From positions 3,720,001-3,784,000 of the forward strand of contig NZ_JAVIWL010000001.1 in NCBI RefSeq assembly GCF_034314045.1: a stretch of 64,000 nt of DNA, written 5' to 3'. A model generated the notes under the pieces. It saw only the letters and a program-made list of their open reading frames with translations, was not told the DNA's origin and did not search any database. Positions 9,358-18,950 of the stretch are shown piece by piece (position 1 is the first letter of the stretch; each line of letters starts with the position of its first letter). The DNA comes from Glaciimonas sp. CA11.2. Lineage in GTDB: Bacteria; Pseudomonadota; Gammaproteobacteria; Burkholderiales; Burkholderiaceae_D. The translations under genes and the position numbers were made by a program.

Positions 9358-9428
9358 TAGGATTCGGTAGGGGGTTGTTCAGTACGGTGTATTCAAACCA
9401 GGTTGTTCACCATAAACAGAGAGATAGC

Positions 9429-10112
9429 ATGTTGCCAGCAACACCGACCAAAAATGCCATCGTAATCGGAGTCGCCGCCGCGTTCGGTCAGGAGATTATC
9501 CTCCGGCTGGCAGAAGACGGCTACAACGTCAGCGCAGTGGACAAAGATACCAGTTCACTGACTTCATCCGGTAAGTGCATTAATTTGATCAACATAGAAA
9601 GAACCGATCAGCCCAAATTAGCCGCACTTTTTGCAGCACTTAAACAGATTGATCTACTGGTGATCAACGTTCCGCTAACGCTTGCCGACACGCGTTTCGT
9701 TGATATAACGGATGATCAGTTTGCGGCCGCGATGCACTATTTTTTCTTCGACGTAGTAGCCGCCAATCAAATCGCCTATCCCTATTTGGTGAATGGCGCC
9801 CGTATCGTCCATGTATCGTCAAAAGGCTTTTTAGGCGCATGGGGCGGCGCGCACACCATCGCTGCAAGTGCCGCATTAGTCGCCTACACCAGATCCCTAT
9901 CACTCGAACTGACCGAGCGCGACATCACAGTCAACACAGTCGCACCGGACTTCGTCGGCAGTAAATGGGATCAAACCAACGCACGCACCAAAGTCGCCAA
10001 CGCAGTAGCATTTTTTGCAGCCCCGAACAACGGCGTCAGTGGTGAGACATTGCTGGTAGATGATGGTCGAAGTTTAAGGATGACCGAAAGTCGACGTCGA
10101 ACCCCGTATTGA
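9429..10112 (+). CDS. SDR-fold protein with lost catalytic residues
   Basis: A 227-residue SDR-like protein from ATG at 9429. A TTG-initiated frame from 9375 would add 18 non-family residues. The Rossmann start is altered (IGVAAAFGQ instead of TGxxxGxG). Aligned to the previous SDR, the Tyr and Lys of YxxxK are replaced (AHTIAASA, Thr143 and Ser147), while Ser131 and the NTVAPDFVG and TLLVDDG segments remain. It is probably a pseudo-enzyme subunit or a gene in early decay. It ends the + strand wing, 71 bp after the intact SDR, and may have arisen by duplication of that gene. Confidence 0.75.
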   Translation: MLPATPTKNAIVIGVAAAFGQEIILRLAEDGYNVSAVDKDTSSLTSSGKCINLINIERTDQPKLAALFAALKQIDLLVINVPLTLADTRFVDITDDQFAAAMHYFFFDVVAANQIAYPYLVNGARIVHVSSKGFLGAWGGAHTIAASAALVAYTRSLSLELTERDITVNTVAPDFVGSKWDQTNARTKVANAVAFFAAPNNGVSGETLLVDDGRSLRMTESRRRTPY

Positions 10113-10171
10113 TTGGTTCCGGTATCGTAGAAACTTAAACTGAATTACGTCTAATATAAAGGCTATTGTAG

Positions 10172-10315
10172 TTGCAGGCGCAGCCACAGTTGACGTTGCC
10201 TTTGACCTTGCAGGCGCAGCCACAGTTGACGTTGCAGTTGACCTTGCAGGCGCAGCCACCTTTGACGTTGCCTTTGACCTTGCAGGCGCAGCCACCTTTG
10301 ACGTTGCAGTTGTTT
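10172..10315 (+). repeat. 36-bp tandem repeat, four units
   Basis: Four consecutive 36-bp units start at 10172, 10208, 10244 and 10280. Each opens with TTGCAGGCGCAGCCAC and contains TTGACGTTGC. They differ mainly by alternation of AG and CT before TTGAC. Thirty-six is a multiple of three, so several frames stay open on both strands, giving Gln/Leu/Thr- or Ala/Arg-rich low-complexity translations. No start with a ribosome site is evident, so I treat it as a non-coding minisatellite between two convergent operons. Confidence 0.85.
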
Positions 10316-10486
10316 TTGAAGCGGCACTTGACCTACCCCGTCATTGGCGCTGCCAAGTGTTTTAGCCATCAGGCGGGAATTGTGGGGAAACATGTTTGAG
10401 CGAAGCGAGTTCGTTTCTCCACCCGACTGATGGTTAAAACGCTTGGGGACCCGCAGGGCAGCGTCTCTGCGGTCGCCTTTTTTTTG

Positions 10487-10520
10487 GTTACTTTATTTTG
10501 GCGAAGCAAAAAAAAGTAAC
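10487..10520. repeat. Palindromic dispersed repeat with GTTACTTT/AAAGTAAC arms
   Basis: Positions 10487-10500 read GTTACTTTATTTTG and 10507-10520 read CAAAAAAAAGTAAC, forming a strong hairpin with loop GCGAAG. The following AGCTGTCGGGCTACCCCCGA recurs in eroded form near 32375-32410. Such gene-flanking palindromes are common in Burkholderiales. Lying between convergent genes it may also end transcription. Confidence 0.6.
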
Positions 10521-10664
10521 TAGCTGTCGGGCTACCCCCGACCAGCACCCACGGAGCGTTAACAGTGTTTAGTAACGACGACCGTATTTATTAACTGTCG
10601 GACCAACCCCAATTAGCACGAACCCCGTCGAGTACCACCAAATAACCAATTTTCAAATCAACAT

Positions 10665-11294
10665 TCAAATATCAACACCCACCGATATCCCATTAAACGC
10701 AAAATCAAGATAACTATCCGTCACCTCACGCAACGTCATCTTCCCCTCAGGAGAATACCAACGATTAATCTGATTAAAACTAGACAAAAGATAGCGCGCC
10801 AATAAAGCCTCATCCACACGACGCAAGTCCTTATTCTCCATTGCCTCCCGAAGGCATTCGCGCAAAATACCCTCATATTTGTCACGCAACTCCAGCGCCA
10901 TCAAACGCTTATCACCCGTTTGAACGCGAAAAGAGTTAGAACCAGCCATAAAGTGAGAAGGATGCGCCTCATAAAAATCCATCGAAGCATAAAAAAACGC
11001 TTTAATCCGACTCAATGCGGTCGATTCTTTTTCGATGGCCGCGCCAACATCAGCGATCAAATGTTGAAGCCCCTCAATCACCACCTTCTTATATAACGCA
11101 TCCTTATCCGGAAAGTGATAATAAAGTGCCGCTTTAGTGATGCCAGCTGCCTCCGCAATATCACGTAAAGATGTGCGGTCATAGCCATGCTCTCCGAAAA
11201 GCCGCCGTGCTATATCCAGGATCTGATCTGCGCGGGTTTGTGGCAGGCCCTCTTGTATGGCGCTCGATGTAGTTCTGCCCGATTGCGTGGCCAT
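10665..11294 (-). CDS. TetR-family transcriptional regulator
   Basis: A 209-residue regulator. The N-terminal helix-turn-helix is visible in TSLRDIAEAAGITKAALYYHF at about residues 40-60, followed by PDKDALYKKVV. The helical C-terminal domain is typical of TetR proteins that bind acyl-CoA or hydrophobic ligands. It is encoded at the end of the - strand beta-oxidation wing, about 117 bp from tesB, and probably represses one or both wings. The ligand and operator could not be identified. The closest functional class is FadR/PsrA-like or KstR-like regulators, an inference from context. Confidence 0.85.
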   Translation of the reverse strand: MATQSGRTTSSAIQEGLPQTRADQILDIARRLFGEHGYDRTSLRDIAEAAGITKAALYYHFPDKDALYKKVVIEGLQHLIADVGAAIEKESTALSRIKAFFYASMDFYEAHPSHFMAGSNSFRVQTGDKRLMALELRDKYEGILRECLREAMENKDLRRVDEALLARYLLSSFNQINRWYSPEGKMTLREVTDSYLDFAFNGISVGVDI

Positions 11295-11411
11295 ATAGTA
11301 TAAGTTCCGATCAGGAAAAGAAAAATTATCGCCAATTCATTGACAACATACAAGTAGATAAACAATAAGATCGAATTATCCTATTTGTTGTAAGCGATCA
11401 ACCGATCAATA

Positions 11412-12314
11412 TTATGATGGCTTCACCCCTTGGTGAGGTCGATTCAAACGGATTAGCCCTTCCTGCGCCACCGTGGCAACCATACCACCCTGATGATCAT
11501 AAACATGCGCAATATTCAGGCCCCGACCACCAGATGCGTTCGGACTTGCCATCGAAAACAATAACCAGTCATCCAAACGGAAAGGGCGATGGAACCAGAT
11601 TGTATGATCCAGACTGGCGGCTTGCAGGTCGGCGTCATAAGGTGCAATACCATGGGGTTTCAGTGCGGTCCATATTAAGCCGTAGTCAGAAATATAGGTT
11701 AGCAGAGTTTCATGCGTCAAACGCGTATGCGGCAAACGATTGGGCGTGCGTGCCCATATTTTTTGATGCGGCGCATGGGTAAACGGCGCACCAAAGCAGT
11801 CATCGTCCTCACACCGAAAATCCACCGGTGCAGGGAAGACGGTGCTGGTATCGCCGTTCGGATGATGTCTCCAATGGGGAGAATGCGGTTGCATCCGCTC
11901 CGGGATTGCGAGCGACGTGTTGCGTTGATGGTGTGACATACCGTCCTCTTCTTTCTGAAAAGAAAGCGAAATGTGGCATATCTCGCGGCTGCCCTGAAAG
12001 GCCACTACGCGCCGGCTGCTGAAGCTACCGCCATCGCGTACCCGATCAACCTGATATTCAATCGTGAGGCGAGAGTCCCCGGGGGATGTAAACATCGCAT
12101 GCAGCGAAACAGGTCTGCGATGATCGACGGTGTGGGCGGCAGCGTGCAATCCCTGCGCTAAAATCTGACCACCAAACGTTCTCGGATTGCCTTTAAAGTG
12201 ACTGTTGCCAAGATAACGGTCAACATCAATCCGCTTGACCTGCAATAAATCAATGACTTCATCAGTATTATATAAAGCGTCGTTCAACATGCTTATTAGC
12301 ACTCCATCCATCAT
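11412..12314 (-). CDS. tesB: Acyl-CoA thioesterase II (TesB-like)
   Basis: A 300-residue double-hotdog thioesterase. The N-terminal hotdog has RTFGGQILAQGLHAAAHTV, and the C-terminal half has ASLDHTIWFHRPF with its catalytic Asp, then GGRGLNIAHVYD and GMVATVAQEGLIR. It hydrolyses acyl-CoA to free acid and CoA, releasing CoA from poorly degraded intermediates. Start at 12314 is the longest choice; a second ATG at 12290 (MLNDALYNTD) fits the family equally well. It follows the enoyl-CoA hydratase gene by about 127 bp on the same strand. Confidence 0.88.
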   Translation of the reverse strand: MMDGVLISMLNDALYNTDEVIDLLQVKRIDVDRYLGNSHFKGNPRTFGGQILAQGLHAAAHTVDHRRPVSLHAMFTSPGDSRLTIEYQVDRVRDGGSFSSRRVVAFQGSREICHISLSFQKEEDGMSHHQRNTSLAIPERMQPHSPHWRHHPNGDTSTVFPAPVDFRCEDDDCFGAPFTHAPHQKIWARTPNRLPHTRLTHETLLTYISDYGLIWTALKPHGIAPYDADLQAASLDHTIWFHRPFRLDDWLLFSMASPNASGGRGLNIAHVYDHQGGMVATVAQEGLIRLNRPHQGVKPS

Positions 12315-12441
12315 GCGCTGATTGGCAAAATCCTGACTTTGCGTCTTCCTTTTCTTCTGTGTTTATCAGAATACTGAGTGGACCTGCGTGATTATGTGGG
12401 TGATCATCGCGATTTTGTGTCTGCCAGGAAGTGGTGCTGGG

Positions 12442-13260
12442 TTAATCTTTATTCGGTTTCCCGCGCAATGTAACAAAATCGGGCGACCGTTTGGCAAAGA
12501 AAGCAGCTATCCCTTCAGTTGCCTCGTCATCGCCTTGCGACGCCACCATCAGTTGCGCCTCCAACGACAGTTGCGATGCCAGATCATTGCTATGAGCGCT
12601 CAGGCACGCAGTCTTGATTCGCGCATTGGCACGCATCGGACCATCGGCAACGCGTGCGGCCAGCGCTATGGCTTCCGTTAGTGCGACGCCTTTTTCGGTA
12701 AGCCGGTTGACAGCACCCATGGCATGCAGACGTTCGCCGGATAGTCGCTCGCCCGTCAGACATAGTTCGGTCAGTATCTGGCGTGACACAAACTCTGCCA
12801 AAAAGGCCGTAGCACCACCATCCGGTGTCAGTCCTACCTTGACGTAAGCCAGCGAGAAGACGGCGGTACGCGTCGTCACCAGCATGTCACAGGCTAGGGC
12901 GATCGACAGGCCTGCGCCAGCTGCGCCGCCTTCCACTGCGGCGATTACCGGCTTGTCGCAATGGCGAATCGCAAGGATCAACCCACTCAGTTTCTCAAGC
13001 CACTCGCGCCGTACCGTTGGGGCCAGCGCACGTCGCTGCGCTAGCTGTTTAAGGTCACCACCGGAACAGAAAAAATCTCCAGCACCTGTGAGCACAATCG
13101 CACCGACTGTCGGATCAACTGCCGCCGCAGCCAGCGCCGCTGGCAATGCAGTGTATAAGTCTGCTGTGATGGCATTGCGGGCAGTCGGATTATTATTGAT
13201 CAGGATGCGGACGGCACCTTCCTGGCGAATTAACACAGCTTCATTTATACGGCTACTCAT
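12442..13260 (-). CDS. Enoyl-CoA hydratase/isomerase family protein
   Basis: A 272-residue crotonase-fold enzyme. The oxyanion-hole segments are GAGDFFCSGGDLKQLA (about 60-75) and EGGAAGAGLSIALACD (about 110-125). It should hydrate or isomerise an enoyl-CoA intermediate. The conserved catalytic Glu positions could not be assigned surely, so isomerase or hydrolase activity is possible. Its start overlaps the stop of the upstream acyl-CoA dehydrogenase gene by 4 bp. Confidence 0.88.
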   Translation of the reverse strand: MSSRINEAVLIRQEGAVRILINNNPTARNAITADLYTALPAALAAAAVDPTVGAIVLTGAGDFFCSGGDLKQLAQRRALAPTVRREWLEKLSGLILAIRHCDKPVIAAVEGGAAGAGLSIALACDMLVTTRTAVFSLAYVKVGLTPDGGATAFLAEFVSRQILTELCLTGERLSGERLHAMGAVNRLTEKGVALTEAIALAARVADGPMRANARIKTACLSAHSNDLASQLSLEAQLMVASQGDDEATEGIAAFFAKRSPDFVTLRGKPNKD

Positions 13261-14399
13261 ACGGCCACCTGCTGACCAAACGCAATGAAGCGTTGCAGAT
13301 GATGATCCTCATCACCTAACTGGTGATCAATCATCACTAGCCGTTTGGCATAATGGGCCAGCGGTAATTCCCAGGTCATCCCAATGCCGCCGTGCATCTG
13401 GATACTCTCTTCTGCCACCAATGTGCCAATGCGACCAATACTGACTTTAGCGGCAGATAGCGCACGTTCACGGGTTACCCGGTCGGCATCAAGTGCCGCC
13501 GCGGCATTGATCACTGCCGAGCGCGCTTGTTCAATCTCCAGTAACAAGTCTGCCATGCGATGTTGCAACGCCTGAAAGCTACCGATGAAGACACCGAACT
13601 GTTTGCGTGTGCGGAGGTAGTCGAGTGTGGCCGATTTGGCAGCTTCCATCGCACCGAGCGCCTCGGCACACAACGCCAATACACCGCGTCCGATTACACG
13701 CTCCAGCGTAGCGTATGCCTGGTTTTCTGTGCCTAGCAAGGCATCGTTATCGAGCGTTACCGCGTTTAAGCAAAGCTCAGCGATGCGGCCACCGTCGATA
13801 GTGGGGCAGTCGCGTACAGTGAGTCCCGGTGTCTTTGCCGGTAACAAAAAGAGCGAGATTCCGGACGTATCATCGACTGCTCCTGCCGTACGTGCAGACA
13901 CAACAAATAAATCACTCTGTGCGCCGTACAACACCACCGCTTTGGTACCGGTTAGTGTCCAGCCTTCGGCGTTTCTTTTTGCGTGTGTTTGTACCCGCGC
14001 CATCTCATAGTGCGTATCGGGTTCTTCATGCGCAAGCGCGACGATGGCGTCACCACTGATGATGTCCGATAACGCCGCTTTCTGTTTTGGCGTGCCAACA
14101 GCGGCGATGGCGTCACCAGCAAGCATCGCGCAGCCCAGCAGCGGTTCAATCACCAAGCCGCGACCAATCGCCTCAAAGACCACCGCAATGTCATATCCTG
14201 TGCCGCCGAAGCCGCCGTCATTTTCATGAAACAAGGCACCAATGACGCCTATTTCTGCCAGTTGCTTCCATACTTTTTGACTAAAGCCATGCGGCGATGT
14301 AGTGATGTGGTCGCGTGTCTCAAAAGTGTATTCCGCAGCGAGGAAGCGCTGCAGGCTGTCGGCGAGCATGCGCCGTTCTTCAGTGTGTTCGAAATGCAT
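13257..14399 (-). CDS. Acyl-CoA dehydrogenase
   Basis: A 380-residue FAD-dependent acyl-CoA dehydrogenase. It starts MHFEHTEERRMLADSLQRFL, contains the middle beta domain, and ends with SIQMHGGIGMTWELPLAHY, the family's C-terminal FAD/substrate signature. ATG at 14399 has an AAGG site 6 nt upstream. A GTG at 14411 overlaps the previous stop as GTGA and is an alternative start. It is one of two adjacent, clearly different dehydrogenases. Such pairs often form alpha2beta2 complexes for steroid or ring side chains, which is a hint about substrate rather than proof. Confidence 0.88.
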   Translation of the reverse strand: MHFEHTEERRMLADSLQRFLAAEYTFETRDHITTSPHGFSQKVWKQLAEIGVIGALFHENDGGFGGTGYDIAVVFEAIGRGLVIEPLLGCAMLAGDAIAAVGTPKQKAALSDIISGDAIVALAHEEPDTHYEMARVQTHAKRNAEGWTLTGTKAVVLYGAQSDLFVVSARTAGAVDDTSGISLFLLPAKTPGLTVRDCPTIDGGRIAELCLNAVTLDNDALLGTENQAYATLERVIGRGVLALCAEALGAMEAAKSATLDYLRTRKQFGVFIGSFQALQHRMADLLLEIEQARSAVINAAAALDADRVTRERALSAAKVSIGRIGTLVAEESIQMHGGIGMTWELPLAHYAKRLVMIDHQLGDEDHHLQRFIAFGQQVAV

Positions 14400-14407
14400 G
14401 TGTGCCT

Positions 14408-15604
14408 TCACAGTCCAAGAATCATCTTTGAGATAATATTTTTCTGGATCTCGTTAGCGCCGCCAAAAATCGAGAGCTTCCGGTTATTGAAATATTGCGC
14501 TGCGGCGCTTGATGCGCCGTCCGGTCCAACTGGCTGCTGATCAAAATCATCGTATAGCGCTTCCTTGATAAACGGTCGCGCATAAGGACCCATTGCGCGA
14601 CGTGTTAACGCAGCTATTTCTTGACGAATTTCGGTGCCGCGGATTTTTAGCATTGAACTTTCTGCACCCGGTGCGCCACCGCCAGCCACCCCTGCGATCA
14701 CGCGCAAGTTGGTGGTTTTCATGTTTTCCAGATCTATCTCGACGCGTGCCAGACGAGCGGCAAATAAAGGATCTTCGGCCAACGGTCGACCATGGCGCGT
14801 TTGTTGTGCTGCAATACTTTTCAGTCTGTTCAATGCCGCAACGGAAAAGCCTACGCCAGCGATATTGGTACGTTCATAGGTCAACAGATACTTGGCGCAG
14901 GTCCATCCCTTGTTTTCTTCTCCGACCAGATTAGCAATCGGTACACGGACGTCGGTGAAGAACACCTCGTTGACCTCGTGTTCGCCGTCGAGCGTCATAA
15001 TGGGACGCACTTCGACGCCCGGTGTTTTCAACTCAATTAACAGAAAACTGATACCTTCCTGTTTCTTGGCTTCTCGATTGGTGCGTACCAGACAGAAGAT
15101 CATATCGGCATGTTGCGCGAGCGTAGTCCAGGTTTTTTGACCGTTGACGACATAGTGCTCGCCATCACGCACCGCCGTTGTTTTCACCGCGGCAAGGTCG
15201 GAACCGGCTCCCGGTTCTGAATAGCCCTGACACCACCAGTCGGTCCCATTTAAGATGCGCGGCAGCCAGTACTGTTTTTGCGCCAGGTTGCCATATTTGA
15301 TCAGTACCGGCCCTAGCATGTTAACGCCGAAGGGCAAAATACGTGGTGCATTCGCAAGCCAGCACTCATGCTCAAAGATGAACTTCTCCATCGTGCTCCA
15401 GCCCGGACCGCCATATTCTGCGGGCCAATGATTTGCTAACCAGCCTTGTGCGTTGAGGATGGCGTGCCATTCCTGCATGTCGGCTTTGGAGATATGCTTG
15501 CCCTCGGCAACCTTGTGGGATAGGCGGACTGGTAGTTTGTCTGCCAGAAATGTGCGTACTTCTTTACGGAAGGTTTCTTCTTCAGCGCTAAAGTTAAGAT
15601 CCAT
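14408..15604 (-). CDS. Acyl-CoA dehydrogenase (second)
   Basis: A 398-residue acyl-CoA dehydrogenase with MDLNFSAEEETFRKEVRTFL at the N-terminus. It has WCQGYSEPGAGSDLAAVKT at about residues 125-145, VNGQKTWTTLAQHADM, and the C-terminal SIFGGANEIQKNIISKMILGL. The frame extends to 15709, but ATG at 15604 fits the family and has AGAGGA upstream. The gene lies 13 bp after the thiolase gene. Length and the GYSEPGAGSDLA motif place it with large-substrate acyl-CoA dehydrogenases. Confidence 0.9.
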   Translation of the reverse strand: MDLNFSAEEETFRKEVRTFLADKLPVRLSHKVAEGKHISKADMQEWHAILNAQGWLANHWPAEYGGPGWSTMEKFIFEHECWLANAPRILPFGVNMLGPVLIKYGNLAQKQYWLPRILNGTDWWCQGYSEPGAGSDLAAVKTTAVRDGEHYVVNGQKTWTTLAQHADMIFCLVRTNREAKKQEGISFLLIELKTPGVEVRPIMTLDGEHEVNEVFFTDVRVPIANLVGEENKGWTCAKYLLTYERTNIAGVGFSVAALNRLKSIAAQQTRHGRPLAEDPLFAARLARVEIDLENMKTTNLRVIAGVAGGGAPGAESSMLKIRGTEIRQEIAALTRRAMGPYARPFIKEALYDDFDQQPVGPDGASSAAAQYFNNRKLSIFGGANEIQKNIISKMILGL

Positions 15605-15617
15605 GTCGATTGTCCTC

Positions 15618-16802
15618 TTAATAGATTTCGAACAGTCCGGCTGCGCCCATCCCGCCAGCGATACACATCGTGACGACCGCGTATTTTGCGCCACGTCGCT
15701 TGCCCTCAATTAACACATGCCCAGCCAGACGCGCACCGGTCATGCCAAACGGATGGCCGATAGAGATGGCACCGCCGTTGACGTTAAGCCGCTCGTCAGG
15801 AATGCCAAGTCGTTGCTGGCAATAGATCGACTGCGAAGCAAAGGCCTCATTGAGTTCCCATAGATCGATATCATCAATCTTCAGACCATAACGCGCAAGT
15901 AATTTTGGTATTGCAAAAACGGGACCAATTCCCATTTCGTCAGGTTCACAACCAGCAATTGCCAATCCACGGAAAGCCCCTAGCGGCTGGAGATTGGCGC
16001 GTTCTGCTTGTTTGGCATCCATCATCACACAGGCGGATGCACCATCCGATAATTGCGATGCATTGCCAGCGGTGACATACTTGTCGGCTCCCATCACTGG
16101 CGCGAGCTTTGCCAGTCCGGCATAGGTTGTGCCGCGCCGGTTACAGGTGTCGCTACCGACTGTTACTTCTTTCCTGGAGATAACACCCGTCTCTTTATCA
16201 GTGATAGCCATGGTAGTCGTGCAGGCAATGATCTCGTGAAGGTAGCGTCCGGCGAGTTGGGCTTCTTCGGTCTTGCGCTGACTCTCTGCCGAAAAGCGGT
16301 CTTGCGCCTCACGGCTGATACCATAGCGTGCGGCTACCATATCTGCTGTGTCAATCATTGCCATATAGAGGTCAGGTTTGTGCTGTGTGATCCAAGGATC
16401 CATTCCACTATCGCCATCCTCACGCGTACGAATTTGTGAAATACTCTCAACACCACCGGCAATCATGGCGGAAACGCCATCAACCACAATACGTCCAGCC
16501 GCCATGGCGATTGCTTGTAAACCAGAGGCGCAGAAACGGTTCACAGTCGTACCGCCAATCGTGAGTGGCAGACCAGCACGGATGATCGCTTGACGTGCTA
16601 CGTTGCGGCCCGCAGTACCTTCGGGATAGCCGCAACCCAGAATCGCATCCTCAATCAACGCTGGATCAATGCCAGCGCGCTCTACCGCCGCGCGAACTGC
16701 AAAGGCGGCGAGAGCCGGGCCTGACGTGATGTTGAATTCACCGCGATGGGCTTTGGTCAGGGGTGTACGGGCGGTTGAAATAATAACGGCTTCGCGCATC
16801 AT
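15618..16802 (-). CDS. Acetyl-CoA acyltransferase (thiolase)
   Basis: A 394-residue thiolase. Active-site Cys is in [15 protein letters not shown] (about residue 88), His in [16 protein letters not shown] (about 350), and the second Cys in [13 protein letters not shown] near the C-terminus. It cleaves 3-oxoacyl-CoA with CoA to give acetyl-CoA and a shortened acyl-CoA. It lies between the bifunctional beta-oxidation protein (27 bp upstream) and an acyl-CoA dehydrogenase (13 bp downstream). The double ATG start (16802 or 16799) is ambiguous by one residue. Confidence 0.93.
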   Translation of the reverse strand: MMREAVIISTARTPLTKAHRGEFNITSGPALAAFAVRAAVERAGIDPALIEDAILGCGYPEGTAGRNVARQAIIRAGLPLTIGGTTVNRFCASGLQAIAMAAGRIVVDGVSAMIAGGVESISQIRTREDGDSGMDPWITQHKPDLYMAMIDTADMVAARYGISREAQDRFSAESQRKTEEAQLAGRYLHEIIACTTTMAITDKETGVISRKEVTVGSDTCNRRGTTYAGLAKLAPVMGADKYVTAGNASQLSDGASACVMMDAKQAERANLQPLGAFRGLAIAGCEPDEMGIGPVFAIPKLLARYGLKIDDIDLWELNEAFASQSIYCQQRLGIPDERLNVNGGAISIGHPFGMTGARLAGHVLIEGKRRGAKYAVVTMCIAGGMGAAGLFEIY

Positions 16803-16829
16803 ATATTTTCTTAATGAAAGTGAATGTAC

Positions 16830-18950
16830 TTATTCGGACAGATTCAAGCTGGCAAAATTGGTGCCGCGTTCAACCAGCTCAACCAGCAATGGTGACGGCT
16901 GCCAGAACAATGGATCGTCCTTGGCGAACGCACGGATATCGGCCAGCACTTGTGGCAATCCCAGCGTGTCGGCATAGTGCATGGGACCACCGCGATAGCG
17001 CGGAAAACCATAGCCGTAAAGAAAGGTAACATCCACATCAAGCGGTCGTAACGCGATGCCCTGATGCACAACATTTGCGCCTTCGTTGATCATTGCCGCC
17101 ATGTAACGTCGGATAATTTCATCGTCAGTGAAACGACGCGGTGTGATACCGGCACGTTGACGTTCAGAGTCAATAATCGCCTCAACTTCGTGGTCAGGTT
17201 TTCCTGTGCGGGTCCCGGCAGCATAGAGATAATAGCCCCGTCCGGTCTTTTGTCCGAACCAGCCGTTTTCGCACAATCGGTCTGCGATGCGCACGTAACG
17301 TGCCTCTGGATTGCGTGTCGCGGCACGGCGTTGTCGGGTCGCCCAACCAATGTCCCCGCCAGCCAGATCGGATACTTCAAATGGCCCCATCGGATAGCCG
17401 AAATCGCGTAATGCTTTGTCAATCTGGTAAGGCGATGCGCCATCTTCCATCATATGGTCAGCGGCTTGACGATAGACCGCCAGAATCCTGTTACCGATAA
17501 ATCCGTCGCACACGCCTGCGCGGACCGGCACCTTGCGGAGTATTTTGGCAAGTGCAAATGCGGTCGCCACAACATCTGGAGAAACCTTTTTTGGCACCAC
17601 GATCTCAAGCAACTTCATGATGTTGGCAGGGGAGAAGAAATGCAATCCGATCACATCGGAGGGACGCGAGATGCTGGCGGCGATCTCTTCAATGTCGAGA
17701 TAGGACGTGTTGGTCGCCAGCACCGCACCCGCCTTACATACTCGGTCAAGTTCGGCAAATACGACTTTTTTAACAGCCATGTCCTCGAACACAGCCTCAA
17801 TGACCAGATCGACGCCTGCTAATGTGGCGTAAGAAGTGCTGCCAGACCAGCGCGCCATCAATGTTGCCTTACCATCCGGTGTCAAACGACCCTTAGCGAC
17901 TAATCCGTCGTAGACTTTTTGAACATGCAGGCGACCGCGTTCCAGCGCTGCGTCGTCACGTTCTATCATGATCACGGGTAGCCCAGAGTCGAGCAATGCC
18001 ACCGCAATACCTGCGCCCATCGTACCGCCGCCTATGATGCCGACATGCGTGAGAGTGCGCGGCGTCGCATTCCGCATTTCTGGTAACTTGAGAACTTCAC
18101 GATCAGCGAAGAACGCATGGATCAGGCCAGCACGCTGCGGACTGGCGTGGCATTCTCGGGATAGTTCGCGCTCGCGTCGCAGGCCTTCTTCAAATGGCAG
18201 ATTGCGTGCAGCATCAACAGCGTCGACTATTTTAAGAGGAGAGAAAAGGCCACGAGGTTGATGTGTGATTGCAATGCGTGCAGCGTCGATTACCTGTTGA
18301 CTGTCTGGTTGATCTGTCAGCGCTGCCGCATCGCGGGTACGGCGCAAAGGGGCAGAATGGGTGAGCAGATACTGCACATATTCCAGGCCCTCGGCCAGCA
18401 CGTCGTTAGTGCGTCCGATGCGGTCGATCAAGCCCAGCGTAACTGCTTCATCAACGCCTAAATGGCGTCCGCTAAGCATCAGATCCAAAGCTGCTTTCGC
18501 GCCTATCAGGCGAGGGATGCGTTGTGTGCCGCCAGCACCCGGCAGCAAGCCGAGCAATACTTCGGGAAGCCCCAGTTTGGCACCCGGCATGGCAAGTCGG
18601 TAATGCGCGGATAGTGCAACTTCCAGTCCTCCGCCCAGTGCCGCACCATGGATCGCTACCACCACCAGTTTATGACTGGTTTCGATCTGATTGCAGACAT
18701 CGGTTAATGCTGGCGGCAACGGTGGCGCACCAAATTCCCGGATATCTGCACCGGCGATAAAATGTCGGCCAGCGCCGATAATCAGCACTGCTTTTACCGC
18801 GTCGTCTTCGGCCGCGGCGTCAATGGCTGCAAGAAGGCTACGGCGCACGTCGACGCCCAGTGCATTGACTGGAGGATTGTCGATGGTGACCAGAAGGATG
18901 TTGCCATGTAATTGACGGGTGACGACTTCTGTCGGTTTGCCGAAGCGCAT
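16830..18950 (-). CDS. Bifunctional enoyl-CoA hydratase/3-hydroxyacyl-CoA dehydrogenase (FadB/FadJ type)
   Basis: A 706-residue fusion. Residues about 1-190 are crotonase-fold (NPPVNALG, IGAGRHFIAGADIREFG, GAALGGGLEVALSAHYR). From about 295 it carries the NAD-binding HADH domain (GIIGGGTMGAGIAVALLDSG) and two C-terminal HADH domains (NRILAVYRQAADHMMEDGA and FLYGYGFPRYRGGPMHYAD). It performs hydration and 3-hydroxyacyl-CoA oxidation. The frame runs open to 19079, but MRFGKPTEVVTRQ at 18950 is the natural start, with GGAG 11 nt upstream. It is the first gene of the - strand wing. Confidence 0.92.
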   Translation of the reverse strand: MRFGKPTEVVTRQLHGNILLVTIDNPPVNALGVDVRRSLLAAIDAAAEDDAVKAVLIIGAGRHFIAGADIREFGAPPLPPALTDVCNQIETSHKLVVVAIHGAALGGGLEVALSAHYRLAMPGAKLGLPEVLLGLLPGAGGTQRIPRLIGAKAALDLMLSGRHLGVDEAVTLGLIDRIGRTNDVLAEGLEYVQYLLTHSAPLRRTRDAAALTDQPDSQQVIDAARIAITHQPRGLFSPLKIVDAVDAARNLPFEEGLRRERELSRECHASPQRAGLIHAFFADREVLKLPEMRNATPRTLTHVGIIGGGTMGAGIAVALLDSGLPVIMIERDDAALERGRLHVQKVYDGLVAKGRLTPDGKATLMARWSGSTSYATLAGVDLVIEAVFEDMAVKKVVFAELDRVCKAGAVLATNTSYLDIEEIAASISRPSDVIGLHFFSPANIMKLLEIVVPKKVSPDVVATAFALAKILRKVPVRAGVCDGFIGNRILAVYRQAADHMMEDGASPYQIDKALRDFGYPMGPFEVSDLAGGDIGWATRQRRAATRNPEARYVRIADRLCENGWFGQKTGRGYYLYAAGTRTGKPDHEVEAIIDSERQRAGITPRRFTDDEIIRRYMAAMINEGANVVHQGIALRPLDVDVTFLYGYGFPRYRGGPMHYADTLGLPQVLADIRAFAKDDPLFWQPSPLLVELVERGTNFASLNLSE

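Noticed and set aside
10172..10315. CRISPR-like regular repeats
   Set aside because: The 36-bp units are directly abutting with no spacers and there are no cas genes.
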